Shown: positions 9,454-19,467 of the stretch, one piece after another | Layout of the letters: every line of letters begins with the position of its first letter | Numbering within the stretch: the first letter of the stretch is position 1 | Source: an uncultured Oscillospiraceae bacterium | GTDB taxonomy: Bacteria; Bacillota; Clostridia; Oscillospirales; Ruminococcaceae | Assembly: GCA_900539195.1 (NCBI GenBank) | Contig: UQBC01000008.1 | Span: 17,647 to 81,646 of the forward strand | Direction of reading: 5' to 3' | Length of the DNA: 64,000 nt | Notes under the pieces: model-generated | What the model was told of the DNA's origin: nothing | The model's input: the letters and a program-made list of their open reading frames with translations, nothing else | The model's database searches: none | Position numbers and translations under genes: made by a program

Positions 9454-11487
9454 ATGAACGAAATAAAAAAAAGCCCCGACTCCCCTGTCTGTTATATCAA
9501 GGGCGTCGGCGAAAAAAGAGCAAAGCTCCTCGAAAAGCTCGGCATAACAACGGCTTTACAGCTTGCCGAGCATTATCCGAGAGGATATATCGACTTCAAT
9601 GAAACGACTGCTATATCCGAACTTATGAACGACGGTGAAAACCACGTTGTTAAAGCATTCGTTACAAAGAAATTTCCGCCGTATTACGGCAGGATAAATA
9701 TATTCAAAGTATTAGTCAGTGACGGCACAGGCGATATGCTTATAACGTTCTTCAACAGCGACTATTCTTTCACAAGGCTTAAGCTCGACAATGAATATTG
9801 CTTTTATGGCAAAGTGGCGGGTGATTTTCTCAGAAAGGAAATGAACTCGCCTGTTTTTATTGATTCATCAGAGCCGAACAAGCTTATGCCCCGCTACAAC
9901 CTTACAACAGGAATATCACAGGGCATAATGTCAAACTGTATAAAAAACGTACTCAGTGACTTTACCTACGAGGATCATCTGTCTGAGAGTATGAGAGAAA
10001 AATATGACCTCATTGCTTACGATACCGCTCTCAGGTGGATTCATTTCCCGGAAAATAAAGAACAGTACGACAAGGCTAAATACCGCCTTACATTTGAAGA
10101 GCTTTTTCTTTTACAGCTCGGACTGAAATCAATGAAAAACCGCAACAAACGGCTTTCAGGTGCGACAATGCAGGACAAAAGCGTAGAAGCTTACTACTCT
10201 TCTCTGCCTTTTGAGCTGACCGGAGCGCAGAAACGTGCTATTTCAGACTGTTGCACCGATATGCAGAAATCGGTGCCGATGAACAGGCTGTTACAAGGTG
10301 ATGTCGGTTCGGGTAAGACTGCCGTAGCGGCAGGAGCGGCATATTTTGCCTATCTTAACGGCTACCAGTCAACTCTTATGGCGCCTACCGAGATACTTGC
10401 AAAACAGCACTATGACACGCTTCACAAGTTCTTAGCTCCGCTCGGAGTGACTATTGCTCTGCTTACAGGCTCACAGACACCTGCTCAGAAAAAGCAGATA
10501 AGACAGCTTATATCCGACGGGCAGATTGACATTGCCGTCGGTACTCAGGCGCTTATTCAGAAAAGCACAAGGTTCAGCTCTCTCGGACTTGTTATTACAG
10601 ACGAACAGCACAGATTCGGTGTGGAACAGCGTGCGGCGCTCGGTTCTAAAGGCAACGAGCCTCACGTTCTCGTAATGTCAGCTACGCCTATTCCACGCAC
10701 GCTCGGAATGATAATCTACGGCGACCTCGATATCTCAATACTTGATGAGATGCCGAAAGGCAGACTGCCTGTAAGGACATACGCTGTGGATACAAGCTAC
10801 CGTGAAAGACTGTATAAATTCATTCTTAAATACGTCAACAACGGTTTTCAGGCGTACATTGTCTGCCCGCTTATCGAAGAAGGTGTATCCGAAAAAGCGG
10901 CGGCGACAGAATATATAAATTCGCTTCAAAATACCTGCCTTGCCAATGTTCCGACAGGACTTCTTCACGGAAAGATGAAGCAGGCAGACAAGGACGCAGT
11001 AATGCAGGATTTCAAGGACAATAAGCTGAAAGTCCTTGTTGCGACATCGGTAATAGAAGTCGGTGTTGATGTTCCGAATGCCGTTGTAATAGTGATCGAA
11101 AACGCCGAGCAGTTCGGGCTGTCACAACTCCATCAGCTAAGAGGCAGAGTAGGCAGAGGCACAGAGCAATCTCACTGTATTCTTGTAACCGACAACAAGA
11201 GCGAATATACGAAACAGCGTATGGACACCATGGTACGAACCGCAGACGGATTTGAAATAGCTAACGAAGACCTAAAGCTCCGTGGTCCCGGTGACTTTTT
11301 CGGAAGTAAGCAACACGGTCTGCCGCAGCTTAAAATCGCAGATATTTATGCAGACCTTGATATACTTAAAATTACAGGCGAAGCGGCCGACGATATTCTG
11401 CGTGATGACAGCCGTCTTGAAAAGCCCGAAAACAGCTGTTATATGAAAATGATAAACAAATTATTTGAAAATGCGCCGAATGCGTAA
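9454..11487 (+). CDS. recG: ATP-dependent DNA helicase RecG
   Basis: Branch-migration helicase that remodels stalled forks and Holliday junctions. The N-terminal wedge/OB region (1-170) is followed by helicase motifs: Walker A QGDVGSGKTAVAAG (about 280-293), the DEQH box in TDEQHRFGVEQR (about 382-393) and motif VI LRGRVGRGTEQSHC. Length 677 is normal. The ATG is only 4 bases after fakA and lacks a strong ribosome-binding site, so translation may depend on coupling. It is followed 10 bases later by rsmE. Confidence 0.96.
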   Translation: MNEIKKSPDSPVCYIKGVGEKRAKLLEKLGITTALQLAEHYPRGYIDFNETTAISELMNDGENHVVKAFVTKKFPPYYGRINIFKVLVSDGTGDMLITFFNSDYSFTRLKLDNEYCFYGKVAGDFLRKEMNSPVFIDSSEPNKLMPRYNLTTGISQGIMSNCIKNVLSDFTYEDHLSESMREKYDLIAYDTALRWIHFPENKEQYDKAKYRLTFEELFLLQLGLKSMKNRNKRLSGATMQDKSVEAYYSSLPFELTGAQKRAISDCCTDMQKSVPMNRLLQGDVGSGKTAVAAGAAYFAYLNGYQSTLMAPTEILAKQHYDTLHKFLAPLGVTIALLTGSQTPAQKKQIRQLISDGQIDIAVGTQALIQKSTRFSSLGLVITDEQHRFGVEQRAALGSKGNEPHVLVMSATPIPRTLGMIIYGDLDISILDEMPKGRLPVRTYAVDTSYRERLYKFILKYVNNGFQAYIVCPLIEEGVSEKAAATEYINSLQNTCLANVPTGLLHGKMKQADKDAVMQDFKDNKLKVLVATSVIEVGVDVPNAVVIVIENAEQFGLSQLHQLRGRVGRGTEQSHCILVTDNKSEYTKQRMDTMVRTADGFEIANEDLKLRGPGDFFGSKQHGLPQLKIADIYADLDILKITGEAADDILRDDSRLEKPENSCYMKMINKLFENAPNA

Positions 11488-11497
11488 AGGAGAATAT

Positions 11498-12253
11498 ATG
11501 GCTGAAGAACTCGAAAAATGGCGTTATCCAAGATTTTTCTCGGATACTATAGACGAAAACGACAGAATAATATATATGAACGATGAGGATTCAAAGCATA
11601 TCGCTCAGGTACTCAGAATGAGAAAGGGCGACAAGGCAATAATCTGCGACAAAAACGGACACGATTATCTTTGCGAGCTGTCCTCAGCCGAAAACAAGAA
11701 TTCCGTTGAATTTGCTATTCTCGACAAAAAGGACAACTTAGCAGAACCTGACATAGAAATAACGCTCTATCAAGCTATCCCGAAGAACGACAAGCTCGAT
11801 TTCATAGTCCAGAAAGCAACTGAGCTGGGTGCAGTGAGAATAGTACCATTTCTGTCAAAGCGTTGTGTTTCAAGACCGGACGCAAAAAGTGCCGATAAAA
11901 AGGTACAGCGCTTACAGCGTATTTCGTATGAAGCGTCAAAACAGTGCGGACGCGGAAAAATTCCCGAAGTTGCACCGTTTACCGATTTTAAAACCGCTGT
12001 TAACAGCATCGACAGCGACACCTTGCCGATAATTTTCTATGAATGCGGCGGTAAGAAGCTGTCGGAGCTTGATTTGTCATATAAGAAAATCGCAGTGTTC
12101 ATCGGCAGTGAGGGCGGTTTTGAAAAAGAAGAAGTCGATTACGCCCTTTCAAAAGGGTTTACCGCAGTTCACCTCGGTGAACGCATTTTAAGATGCGAAA
12201 CCGCACCTGTTGCCGCACTTGCCGTATTGATGAATTTAACAGGAAACCTGTAA
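11498..12253 (+). CDS. rsmE: 16S rRNA m3U1498 methyltransferase RsmE
   Basis: SPOUT-class methyltransferase modifying U1498 of 16S rRNA with S-adenosylmethionine. ATG at 11498 is chosen over an upstream in-frame ATG at 11465 because AAAGGAG lies at 11486-11492, 5 bases before it; the upstream start would overlap recG. The N-terminal PUA-like part (MNDEDSKHIAQVLRMRKGD) and the C-terminal knot (FIGSEGGFEKEE and HLGERILRCETAPVAAL) are both present. Length 251 is normal. It ends the Asp23-fakA-recG-rsmE run. Confidence 0.94.
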   Translation: MAEELEKWRYPRFFSDTIDENDRIIYMNDEDSKHIAQVLRMRKGDKAIICDKNGHDYLCELSSAENKNSVEFAILDKKDNLAEPDIEITLYQAIPKNDKLDFIVQKATELGAVRIVPFLSKRCVSRPDAKSADKKVQRLQRISYEASKQCGRGKIPEVAPFTDFKTAVNSIDSDTLPIIFYECGGKKLSELDLSYKKIAVFIGSEGGFEKEEVDYALSKGFTAVHLGERILRCETAPVAALAVLMNLTGNL

Positions 12254-12290
12254 GAAATTTGTTAAAACTGCTCATATTGATAAAAAACAC

Positions 12291-12319
12291 TTGAAATCCG
12301 ACAGTCAATATAGTATAAT
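12291..12319 (+). promoter_or_regulatory. Sigma-A promoter
   Basis: TTGAAA at 12291-12296 and TATAAT at 12314-12319, spacer 17, in the gap between rsmE and the small acidic protein gene. Confidence 0.8.
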
Positions 12320-12363
12320 AATTACAATAAAGTTGGTGTGAAAGCACCGGAAAGAGGTTTAAA

Positions 12364-12648
12364 ATGAAAGCATTTACCGGTTTTGCCGTTGGCACTCTCG
12401 CAGTACTCGGTGCTGTTGCAGCTGTCTTTATATATCTCAAGAAGAAGACAGAAAAGGAGATCGAATACGATCAGTTCGATGATATAATGGACAGTGATGA
12501 AGATTTCGACGATGAATTCTTCGATGACGATGATGAAGTTCTTGATCCTTCAGATGTTATGAACAAGCCTGAAGAAGAAAAGGCTGAGGATAGTGCCGAT
12601 TCAGAAACATCAGAAGAGAAAGAGCCTGAAGCTGAAACTCAGGAATAA
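12364..12648 (+). CDS. Small membrane-anchored acidic protein, unknown function
   Basis: A 94-residue protein not recognised as a named family. It has one N-terminal membrane segment (about residues 5-26) followed by a lysine-rich stop-transfer stretch, KKKTEKE. The rest is very acidic, with a DEDFDDEFFDDDDEV tract and a Glu-rich C-terminus, so the tail is probably disordered. Depending on orientation the acidic tail would be cytoplasmic (positive-inside rule). It has its own strong promoter, GAAAGAGG before the ATG, and a following terminator, so it is a real monocistronic gene. No role can be assigned. Confidence 0.75.
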   Translation: MKAFTGFAVGTLAVLGAVAAVFIYLKKKTEKEIEYDQFDDIMDSDEDFDDEFFDDDDEVLDPSDVMNKPEEEKAEDSADSETSEEKEPEAETQE

Positions 12649-12666
12649 TCAAAAAGAATAATATTA

Positions 12667-12703
12667 ACGGGGCTGTACAACTGATACAGCCCCGTTTATT
12701 TTG
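12667..12703 (+). terminator. Terminator between convergent genes
   Basis: Perfect 11-bp stem ACGGGGCTGTA against TACAGCCCCGT with a 7-base loop, then TTATTTTG. It separates the small acidic gene from the convergent GNAT gene and may also act on the minus strand. Confidence 0.88.
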
Positions 12704-12706
12704 CCT

Positions 12707-13258
12707 CTATTCCGTTTCCTGTTTTTCCTGCCTGTCGATACAATACATCAGCTCTCCCGCTGTTACGCCCGTCTTTTCATAAAATCTTGTACCGCTGTTG
12801 TCAGCAAGCGTCATTCCGAGCTTCTGCATTACCTTTTCCGACGCCTTATTTCTTACATCGCAATGAGCTATCACCCTTTTTGCTGAAAGAACTTCAAACG
12901 CATACCCGACAAGTGCTTTACCTGCCTCTGTTACAAATCCGTTATTCCTGTGATCTTTACTTATTACCCAACCGATTTCATAAGCGCTTTCATCGACCGT
13001 TTCAAGATCGATACCGCCGATAATCTTACCGTTATACAGCATTACAAATTCTCTGACTGACGGATTTTCCTTTGCCCATTCCCTGACCGCATTTTTTGTA
13101 AATTCTATTGTCTGCTCTATATTATCATTTGGCAGAAAAAGCATCATATCTATTTCTTTGTCGCCTGCATACTTATGTATTTCTTCCGTATCGGAAACAG
13201 CCACAGGTTTTATAACAAGTCTTTCGGTAACGATTGTGTTATCTTCAATGTAATTCAA
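12707..13258 (-). CDS. GNAT-family N-acetyltransferase (RimJ/RimL-like)
   Basis: Acetyl-CoA-dependent acetyltransferase of the RimJ/RimL type, about 183 residues. The N-terminal TERLVIKPV strand, the acetyl-CoA-binding KDHRNNGFVTEAGKALVGYA region and the VRNKASEKVMQKLGM motif are typical. A GTG at 13267 is also possible as start. TTG at 13258 is preferred because AAAGGTG sits at proper spacing from it and almost touches the GTG. The substrate could be a ribosomal protein N-terminus or a small molecule and cannot be told from sequence. Confidence 0.85.
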   Translation of the reverse strand: MNYIEDNTIVTERLVIKPVAVSDTEEIHKYAGDKEIDMMLFLPNDNIEQTIEFTKNAVREWAKENPSVREFVMLYNGKIIGGIDLETVDESAYEIGWVISKDHRNNGFVTEAGKALVGYAFEVLSAKRVIAHCDVRNKASEKVMQKLGMTLADNSGTRFYEKTGVTAGELMYCIDRQEKQETE

Positions 13259-13382
13259 TAATTTCACACCTTTACATAAGGATTTGTATACTGCAATTGT
13301 GTATCAGAAATGCTCTTTGCAACATACTTGCAGTTTACTGTAACCGAAAAAATATAATCATAATAATGCCGATAAATTTAAA

Positions 13383-15950
13383 TTACTTCAGAGTATAAAG
13401 TCTGTAATAAACATTGACATATGGTACGGCAGAAGGCTTTCCGTCATCGTTGATTTCTATGCTGTAATAATAATTGCAATATTCCATTTCATTAACTGTC
13501 CGAGAAACTGTCAGGTCATATAATGTTGCACGCCGTACGAACGAATATATATTACGTCCCTGTTCTGTCTGCAATCTGCCGGTAATATTACTGTCGGCGC
13601 AAACTATATATCTGACCGGAGAAACTCCGAAGCCGACGCTTTCAAGCTCTTTTTCCATTGAACTGTCCTTGTTCATAAGATTTTCGAGTTGTGAAATTTC
13701 AGAAAGCGTAATTTCATTGATAGGATCGTGAAGCACTGAATTTACTCTTTGCAGACCGAATGACCTGCCTAGTGTTGTGCAGAATATTTTGCCGCTGTCA
13801 CCCTTGCTTACCTTGTGTGTTTTCTGATATTCCTCCAGTGCGGCAAGACTCCTGCACACAGAACCGAAATCAGCGGCATTGTCTTCACTTCCGGAAGCAG
13901 AGATATATTCAATAACCGCCGCATTTATAATAATGCTCAGTGACATACTTCTGAACGTTTTTTTATCGTCTGTTCCCTGAGGATACCAGTTATAGATATT
14001 GTCGCACAGCGCATCAAAAGAACCTGTTGCACCACCCGTATATTCCGAAATGATCCTGTTTAAAAGCTCGCTGTAGGACATACCTTTGATATTGGCTGAA
14101 TAGACCGACGTGATCTTTGCCGTCAGCTCTTTTGCCTCAGAACCGAGTGTTTCAAGCTCCTGTGCATCGTCTGTTACACTCATACTGTCATAAACGGCAA
14201 AAAGCTTCGCAGTGCTTTCACTGACCGGTCTAATAAGTGCGTGCATTGCCATAAGGTCATTCATATATCTTCTGACAGTATAAATGTCTTCAGCTGTTTT
14301 TACTCCCGACGATACATTTTCCGAATCCGGTAATTTATTTGTTCTGTTTATTGTTGCGTATATATTGCAATACTTATCGCTGAGATCTGTATAATCAACC
14401 TTGTCGTTGCCCGCAAAAATGTTTCCCGGTGAAAGTTCATCACCGATAGCCACACTGCCGAAATATTCATTCATAGCCGAAAGCATATCAAGCAATGTAT
14501 CGTTATCCGATACATCGGGAATACTTTCTTCCTGCTCTGCGGCGCTATAATACAGCGGAAACGCCGAGATATTTGTCTGTATTCCCCAACGGCTCATAAC
14601 AGCACCGGAACGTATTCCCACAGTACCGTACAGCTCGGCGTTTTCCAACGATGAAGTTTTCGGTATATCAAAGCTGACTGTTGCCATATCATCCTGTGCG
14701 GTTATTGAAGTTATCATCGCTTTGGAATAATCTCCGCTGAATATAAAGCTGTTCTTGCTGATTACATTAAATGTTCCGTCCACAACGCTGAACTGTGCCG
14801 TTACCCTGAAATCTGAGCCGTTTTCTTCGACCTTTGTTATCACTGCGCTTACATCGGGAGATTTCGGCAATACACTGAAATACAGCGGATAATTGATATT
14901 CAGCGCATTGTCCTTTATGCTGAATGTGCAATCGGATATCAATGATATAGCATTTGACGGCGCATCTGCATCAAACGAAAGATACAATACACCCTCGTTT
15001 GCCGACACTCTGTCAAAACGTGTTATTTCAATACTGTCATTATCACAACCAAACATACCTGCAGCAACACTGTCGCTAAACGAACAGTCAATAAGCGAAA
15101 CGGGGATTCTTGCGTAATTTGTTGACGCTTCAAAACTGTTTGACTGAAACTGAACCGTCGGTGATACAATATCGACCGTTGTTGATACATCAACTGCCGC
15201 ATCTGTAACAGCTCTGCGTTTTACGGTTATACAGCCGTCATCTCCGGATTTATAGCCGTTATCCGTACTTATTGTAAATGACAATGTATTTTCACCGATT
15301 TTTTCGATATTGCTGATACTACAGTTTTCAAATCCGCCTGACAGCACAATATCATCAGCGGAAATATCACCGGCAAAACTGCTTTTGTCAAGTGTCAGCT
15401 TAAATCTGTTTGTCGTGCTTTCGGAACGTATCTGCGTAGTATCGCTGACAAGTGAATATGACGGATATTTCACCGGTATCATTGAAATCAGATATCGTCC
15501 CGAAGTATTACTGTTGTTATCAAATAACACAAAGAAGCAGTCCGGTTTATTTCCGCTGAATTGACCGTCACTAAAAACAACGGTCACCGAGTGCTCGGAA
15601 TTTACCGTGAGCGATGTAACCTTTGCATATACCGAGGAATATTCATCGGTATTCAGCCTTACCGGCTGCGATGCGTCTATATCAGGCAGTTTGTCGCTGT
15701 CGATGTATGAATAGAAAACCTTTACGTTGTCAGCCTTAATTTCCTTGTCAAGTGTAATATTATCAACCGACAGGTTAACGGAAAACTCACCTTTGGTGTT
15801 GTATGCAAGCTCTCCGTCAGACTTCATTTCGGCAAAACTTGTTTTATCACTGTCATTTCCCGCATCTGTACCTGAGCAGGCGCTGAATGAAGTCACAAGC
15901 ACTGTCAGTGCGGTTATGACTGCGAATGCTTTCAGTATTATTTTTTTCAA
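13383..15950 (-). CDS. Large secreted lipoprotein, unknown function
   Basis: About 855 residues with a clear lipoprotein signal: a KKIILKAF start, a hydrophobic segment, then the lipobox SFSACSG. It should therefore be anchored on the outer face of the membrane. TTG at 15950 is preferred because AAAGGA lies 9 bases upstream; an in-frame GTG at 15974 has no proper site. The N-terminal two thirds look like repeated beta-rich modules of about 100 residues, and the C-terminal part is more helical. No enzyme motif was recognised. It follows the transglutaminase-like exported protein by 28 bp in the same operon, so the two may work together at the surface. Confidence 0.7.
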   Translation of the reverse strand: MKKIILKAFAVITALTVLVTSFSACSGTDAGNDSDKTSFAEMKSDGELAYNTKGEFSVNLSVDNITLDKEIKADNVKVFYSYIDSDKLPDIDASQPVRLNTDEYSSVYAKVTSLTVNSEHSVTVVFSDGQFSGNKPDCFFVLFDNNSNTSGRYLISMIPVKYPSYSLVSDTTQIRSESTTNRFKLTLDKSSFAGDISADDIVLSGGFENCSISNIEKIGENTLSFTISTDNGYKSGDDGCITVKRRAVTDAAVDVSTTVDIVSPTVQFQSNSFEASTNYARIPVSLIDCSFSDSVAAGMFGCDNDSIEITRFDRVSANEGVLYLSFDADAPSNAISLISDCTFSIKDNALNINYPLYFSVLPKSPDVSAVITKVEENGSDFRVTAQFSVVDGTFNVISKNSFIFSGDYSKAMITSITAQDDMATVSFDIPKTSSLENAELYGTVGIRSGAVMSRWGIQTNISAFPLYYSAAEQEESIPDVSDNDTLLDMLSAMNEYFGSVAIGDELSPGNIFAGNDKVDYTDLSDKYCNIYATINRTNKLPDSENVSSGVKTAEDIYTVRRYMNDLMAMHALIRPVSESTAKLFAVYDSMSVTDDAQELETLGSEAKELTAKITSVYSANIKGMSYSELLNRIISEYTGGATGSFDALCDNIYNWYPQGTDDKKTFRSMSLSIIINAAVIEYISASGSEDNAADFGSVCRSLAALEEYQKTHKVSKGDSGKIFCTTLGRSFGLQRVNSVLHDPINEITLSEISQLENLMNKDSSMEKELESVGFGVSPVRYIVCADSNITGRLQTEQGRNIYSFVRRATLYDLTVSRTVNEMEYCNYYYSIEINDDGKPSAVPYVNVYYRLYTLK

Positions 15951-15978
15951 ACAATCACGTCCTTTGAGTATCACAGTG

Positions 15979-17268
15979 TCAGTTCACTAACATATTGGTT
16001 ATGGTATATTTTGTTCCCCGTGCCTCGGGTATCGGATAGTAGTTGGAATCGCTGTACATATCAAGTATTGCGCTGTTATCCGAAAGTTCGGGTGAAACAG
16101 TGCGTTCGCCGTATGTTTTCAGATTTTTATCGTTGAACGAGAAGTAGTAATAATCAATCTCTCCGTTGTCGCCGTCATCCCATGTAAGGTCCGCATGATA
16201 CCAGTCGTCACCGATCCTTACCATATTCCACATATGCGGCTCGTTGTCGCTCATTCCGACCACAAGTATATTATCAACACCTATGCACTGGCACAGATAC
16301 TGATATGCTCTTGAATACGATTCACATACGCCGCTTCCCATATCAAGCACACCGAACGCTTCATATGATCCGTCGCCCTCAAGCGTATAATCATACTCAG
16401 CATTTTTAAGTATCTCATCGTGGATAGCAAGAAGATAGTCGATAAGCGTTTCAGAACCGTCAGCTTTTTTCAATATCTCTTCTGCCCTCTTCTCGGTCTT
16501 ATTTACATAAAACTCTGTCTTTTCCTTTGAAAAATCGTAATTCAGCTTTATCGACCTTATGTCTTTCTTGTTGCCGCTCCAGCTTCCGAAAGAAAGCGGC
16601 GCCTGAAACATTAGAGGGTTGTCATAGTTTATGCATATGAATATTCTGTACAATCTCTGATAAGACACATTCATAAACGGTACATCAAATTTCGTTTCAT
16701 AATTACTCATTGCGTTATAAAGACGGGAGTAGATATATCTGTCGTATTTATCAAGCGAATTGTACCCGTAACCATAAAAAGCGTCCTCGGTTGAACCAAG
16801 TATAACATAAGAACCGATATACACACGGCTCATTTTACCGTCCTTTTCCGCTCTTACACATATATTTGTTACACCTGTTTCCAGCCGGATACCCTTCTCC
16901 GGATTGTAAAGATAAGCGTTCTTATCTTTTTCGGGCAGTCTGCCATCGGTTGTGTACCATATTTTATCGCTGCATTCAAATTTCAGCGTGCGTGGCTTGT
17001 AATAATATCCGGACTTAATGTTAGGACTGAACTCATACTCAAATCCATTGTCAAACTCCTTTTCGTCAAAAGAATATGTAAAAGGAAGCTCGACCGGCAT
17101 TCTTATATGATCTCTTACCTCATCATAGCTCAATTTATCCTCCTCGTCGGCTACTACATACGATGAAATGGCATTTGTAACATGTCTGCCTGAATTGTCC
17201 GGAATAACATAGGAAAAGACAATTGAAATCAGTGCTAAAATAATAAATACTGCAAAGCCTCTGCTCAT
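15979..17268 (-). CDS. Exported transglutaminase-like (cysteine-protease fold) protein
   Basis: A 429-residue protein with an N-terminal signal or membrane segment (residues 2-20). A region around residues 80-160 contains IWYTTDGRLPEK, which resembles the chitobiase C-terminal beta-sandwich repeat. The transglutaminase core follows: GVCESYSRAYQYL (catalytic Cys), EPHMWNMVRI (His) and YHADLTWDDG (Asp), so the triad is complete. Such proteins are thought to act as peptidases or crosslinking enzymes at the cell surface. GGGGTG precedes the ATG. It sits between the helicase-loader gene and the lipoprotein on one minus-strand transcript. Confidence 0.85.
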   Translation of the reverse strand: MSRGFAVFIILALISIVFSYVIPDNSGRHVTNAISSYVVADEEDKLSYDEVRDHIRMPVELPFTYSFDEKEFDNGFEYEFSPNIKSGYYYKPRTLKFECSDKIWYTTDGRLPEKDKNAYLYNPEKGIRLETGVTNICVRAEKDGKMSRVYIGSYVILGSTEDAFYGYGYNSLDKYDRYIYSRLYNAMSNYETKFDVPFMNVSYQRLYRIFICINYDNPLMFQAPLSFGSWSGNKKDIRSIKLNYDFSKEKTEFYVNKTEKRAEEILKKADGSETLIDYLLAIHDEILKNAEYDYTLEGDGSYEAFGVLDMGSGVCESYSRAYQYLCQCIGVDNILVVGMSDNEPHMWNMVRIGDDWYHADLTWDDGDNGEIDYYYFSFNDKNLKTYGERTVSPELSDNSAILDMYSDSNYYPIPEARGTKYTITNMLVN

Positions 17269-17292
17269 ATATACACCCCTTATATAATCAAG

Positions 17293-18282
17293 TCATCTTC
17301 TGCTTTTAAGTTTCATTCTTATATCATCGCCGCTGAACACAAGCGTTTTCATCGAATAAAGCCTTGACACGATTCGGTCGGAGTAACGCTTTTTTAGCTC
17401 CGTACCTGTCAGATTGGTATTGACTATCGTAGGTCTGCCGTAATTCAGCCTTGTATTGATAAGTTCATACAAACACGAAACATAAAACTGTGATTCAAAC
17501 TCCGCACCAAGATCGTCAAGGAGTAACAGATCACACTCCTTGAGCGTGTTCATAACTTCTGCGTCATCTTCTGTCTTGTTGAAGTGGGCGTTCTCAATCT
17601 TTCTGAGAAGATCAGGTACAGAACCGTACACCACAGAATAGTTCTTTTCGATAACCTTTTTGGCAACCGACAATGAAAGGTGCGTCTTTCCGAGCCCTGT
17701 TCCGCCGGTCATAAATATACTGTCGCCGGGTACAAGAAAATCCTCCGCATACGAAACACAGAAGTCATAGTTGTGCTTCATTATATCTCTAGGCGACTTG
17801 TTCTTAAGCTCTGCCTTAGGCTGATCGCTGTAAAGGCTGAGATCGAAGCTTTCAAAGCAGGTAAGACCCATAGGCAGGCTTTTGCTGAGCTCATTTGAAG
17901 CAATCGTCTTGAGCGCATCGTTATAGCAGGAGCATCTGCCGTTCTCACCCATACCTGTGTCATGACACTTTTTGCAATTATATATCGGATCAAGATAATC
18001 CTCGGGATATCCGTGACTTCTGAGAAGCTCTCTCATTTTCCTCTGAAGTTCAAGATTTTCATTCTTGAGGTTTTCAATCTTCTGTGCAGTGTCAGTGCTG
18101 TTTGACAGTATGATTTTTGCCAGTACATCTATCGTACTGCTGAGCTTTCTGTCGATATCCACGATTTCGGGAATTTCCCTGTGGAGCTCTCTTGTGCGCC
18201 GCTCAATCGTGACGCTGTTGTCAAAACGGCGTTTGTCGATTATCTCCTGCGCTTTTGTATAATAATTTGACGGATAAGCCAT
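17293..18282 (-). CDS. DnaC/DnaI-type helicase loader ATPase
   Basis: AAA+ ATPase of the replicative helicase-loader family, 329 residues. The N-terminal half contains a probable zinc site, CKKCHDTG followed by GRCSCY (residues about 103-120). Walker A is GGTGLGKTH (about 193-201) and Walker B is LLLLDDLGAEF. RIVSRLYS near the C-terminus fits the arginine sensor. AAGGAG lies 6 bases before the ATG. It is 9 bp downstream of a dnaD-domain gene, the usual Firmicute primosome pairing. Functionally it should load DnaB helicase. Confidence 0.92.
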   Translation of the reverse strand: MAYPSNYYTKAQEIIDKRRFDNSVTIERRTRELHREIPEIVDIDRKLSSTIDVLAKIILSNSTDTAQKIENLKNENLELQRKMRELLRSHGYPEDYLDPIYNCKKCHDTGMGENGRCSCYNDALKTIASNELSKSLPMGLTCFESFDLSLYSDQPKAELKNKSPRDIMKHNYDFCVSYAEDFLVPGDSIFMTGGTGLGKTHLSLSVAKKVIEKNYSVVYGSVPDLLRKIENAHFNKTEDDAEVMNTLKECDLLLLDDLGAEFESQFYVSCLYELINTRLNYGRPTIVNTNLTGTELKKRYSDRIVSRLYSMKTLVFSGDDIRMKLKSRR

Positions 18283-18291
18283 ATTTACTCC

Positions 18292-19311
18292 TTATGTATA
18301 ATCTTCAAGCAACATATCATCAATTTTTTCTGCGTCAAATGATGAGTTGTTCTCGGTGGAAATCGGTCTGCTGTTCTTTTCGTCATTTACCTGCTGTTCG
18401 GTCGTAATACCCTTTGAGTGCCAGTTTTCGAGTATCTTGCTGATATACGGAAAAGCAAACTGACCCTTTGCATTTACATTGATCTCATAAGCCAGTCTGA
18501 CCATATCGGAATTGAAATTCCATACGTTATACCATAAATCGACAAAGTCCTTTTCCCTCTGTGTCAATGCCCTGTTTATCCCGAACATGGACTTGACAGA
18601 ACTTTCTGCAACGTTTTTTGATTGCAGCTTTGATATTTGTCTTTCCGCTGCGGCAAGGTCGTTTATGCCGTTTTCCATCCAGTTCATCGCTGTTTCTTTA
18701 AGATATGCCGGCGATGCTTTATTTATCGAAAAGCAGTAGTCGACCATCATAAGCGCAACCTCGGTAGGAAGTCCTATATGCTCCGTAATTGTGATAAGAG
18801 CGTTCTGCTCGGTATGCTTAAGAGGTCTGCCGTAAAGGGTTTCGCAGGTCTTGAAAAGAAAATCGACCTTATCGTCTTTCTTTATCGTGTCTGCAATCTC
18901 TGACGGAGAAAATTCGGGAGAGCGTAAAGCCGCTGCTTTTACTGCGGCAAATTCAGCCTGTTGTGCCGTAACGACCGATGAAGCCGTTACGTCTGCCGAT
19001 ACAGCTGACATAACAGGTTCTTTTGCTTGCGGTTTTGGAGCAGGCACACCCTGTTTCGGTGCATATATACCCTGATTCTGCGACAGAAGTCCTACCTGTT
19101 CCCAGAATGAAAGTGCGTCCTTTACGTCTTCCGCATTCATTGAAAGCGCCGCAGATATCTCCACGTCGCTGAGCTGTTCTCCGCAGTGCCGCAGAAAGTA
19201 CAGCAGTACTTTGATACTGCTTCCGCTTGCTATTTTTATGTATTTGTCAACGACATCCGAAGGCACTGCAAACACACTGCCCCAGCTGCCGAGATTGATC
19301 ATATAATTCAT
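18292..19311 (-). CDS. DnaD-domain replication protein
   Basis: About 339 residues. An N-terminal winged-helix region (SSIKVLLYFLRHCGE and the following helices, residues about 25-80) is followed by a low-complexity Ala/Pro linker. Two DnaD/DnaB-II-type domains come next, the first with KASPAYLKETAMNWMENG, the second with QFAFPYISKILENWHSKGI. These are the DNA-binding YxxxIxxxW-type signatures. ATG at 19311 is chosen because GGAGC lies 5 bases upstream and homologues start at MNYMINLG; the longer frame to 19449 would run into the leader hairpin. It is first in the operon with the helicase loader. Confidence 0.88.
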   Translation of the reverse strand: MNYMINLGSWGSVFAVPSDVVDKYIKIASGSSIKVLLYFLRHCGEQLSDVEISAALSMNAEDVKDALSFWEQVGLLSQNQGIYAPKQGVPAPKPQAKEPVMSAVSADVTASSVVTAQQAEFAAVKAAALRSPEFSPSEIADTIKKDDKVDFLFKTCETLYGRPLKHTEQNALITITEHIGLPTEVALMMVDYCFSINKASPAYLKETAMNWMENGINDLAAAERQISKLQSKNVAESSVKSMFGINRALTQREKDFVDLWYNVWNFNSDMVRLAYEINVNAKGQFAFPYISKILENWHSKGITTEQQVNDEKNSRPISTENNSSFDAEKIDDMLLEDYT

Positions 19312-19467
19312 AATTGCTCCGTTTTCTTTTAGTTGTTCTGTATATGCTGTAAATACTGCCGGTTCATACCGACACAATATACGCCGTCTTTTGTCGTCAG
19401 ACAAAAGGATTTGATGGTAAAATATTCTCAGACTTGCGACGTTCTGCAAGCCGTGCCTTTACACAGC

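Noticed and set aside
11465..11497. Upstream in-frame start for rsmE
   Set aside because: Would overlap recG and lies before the AAAGGAG site that serves the ATG at 11498.
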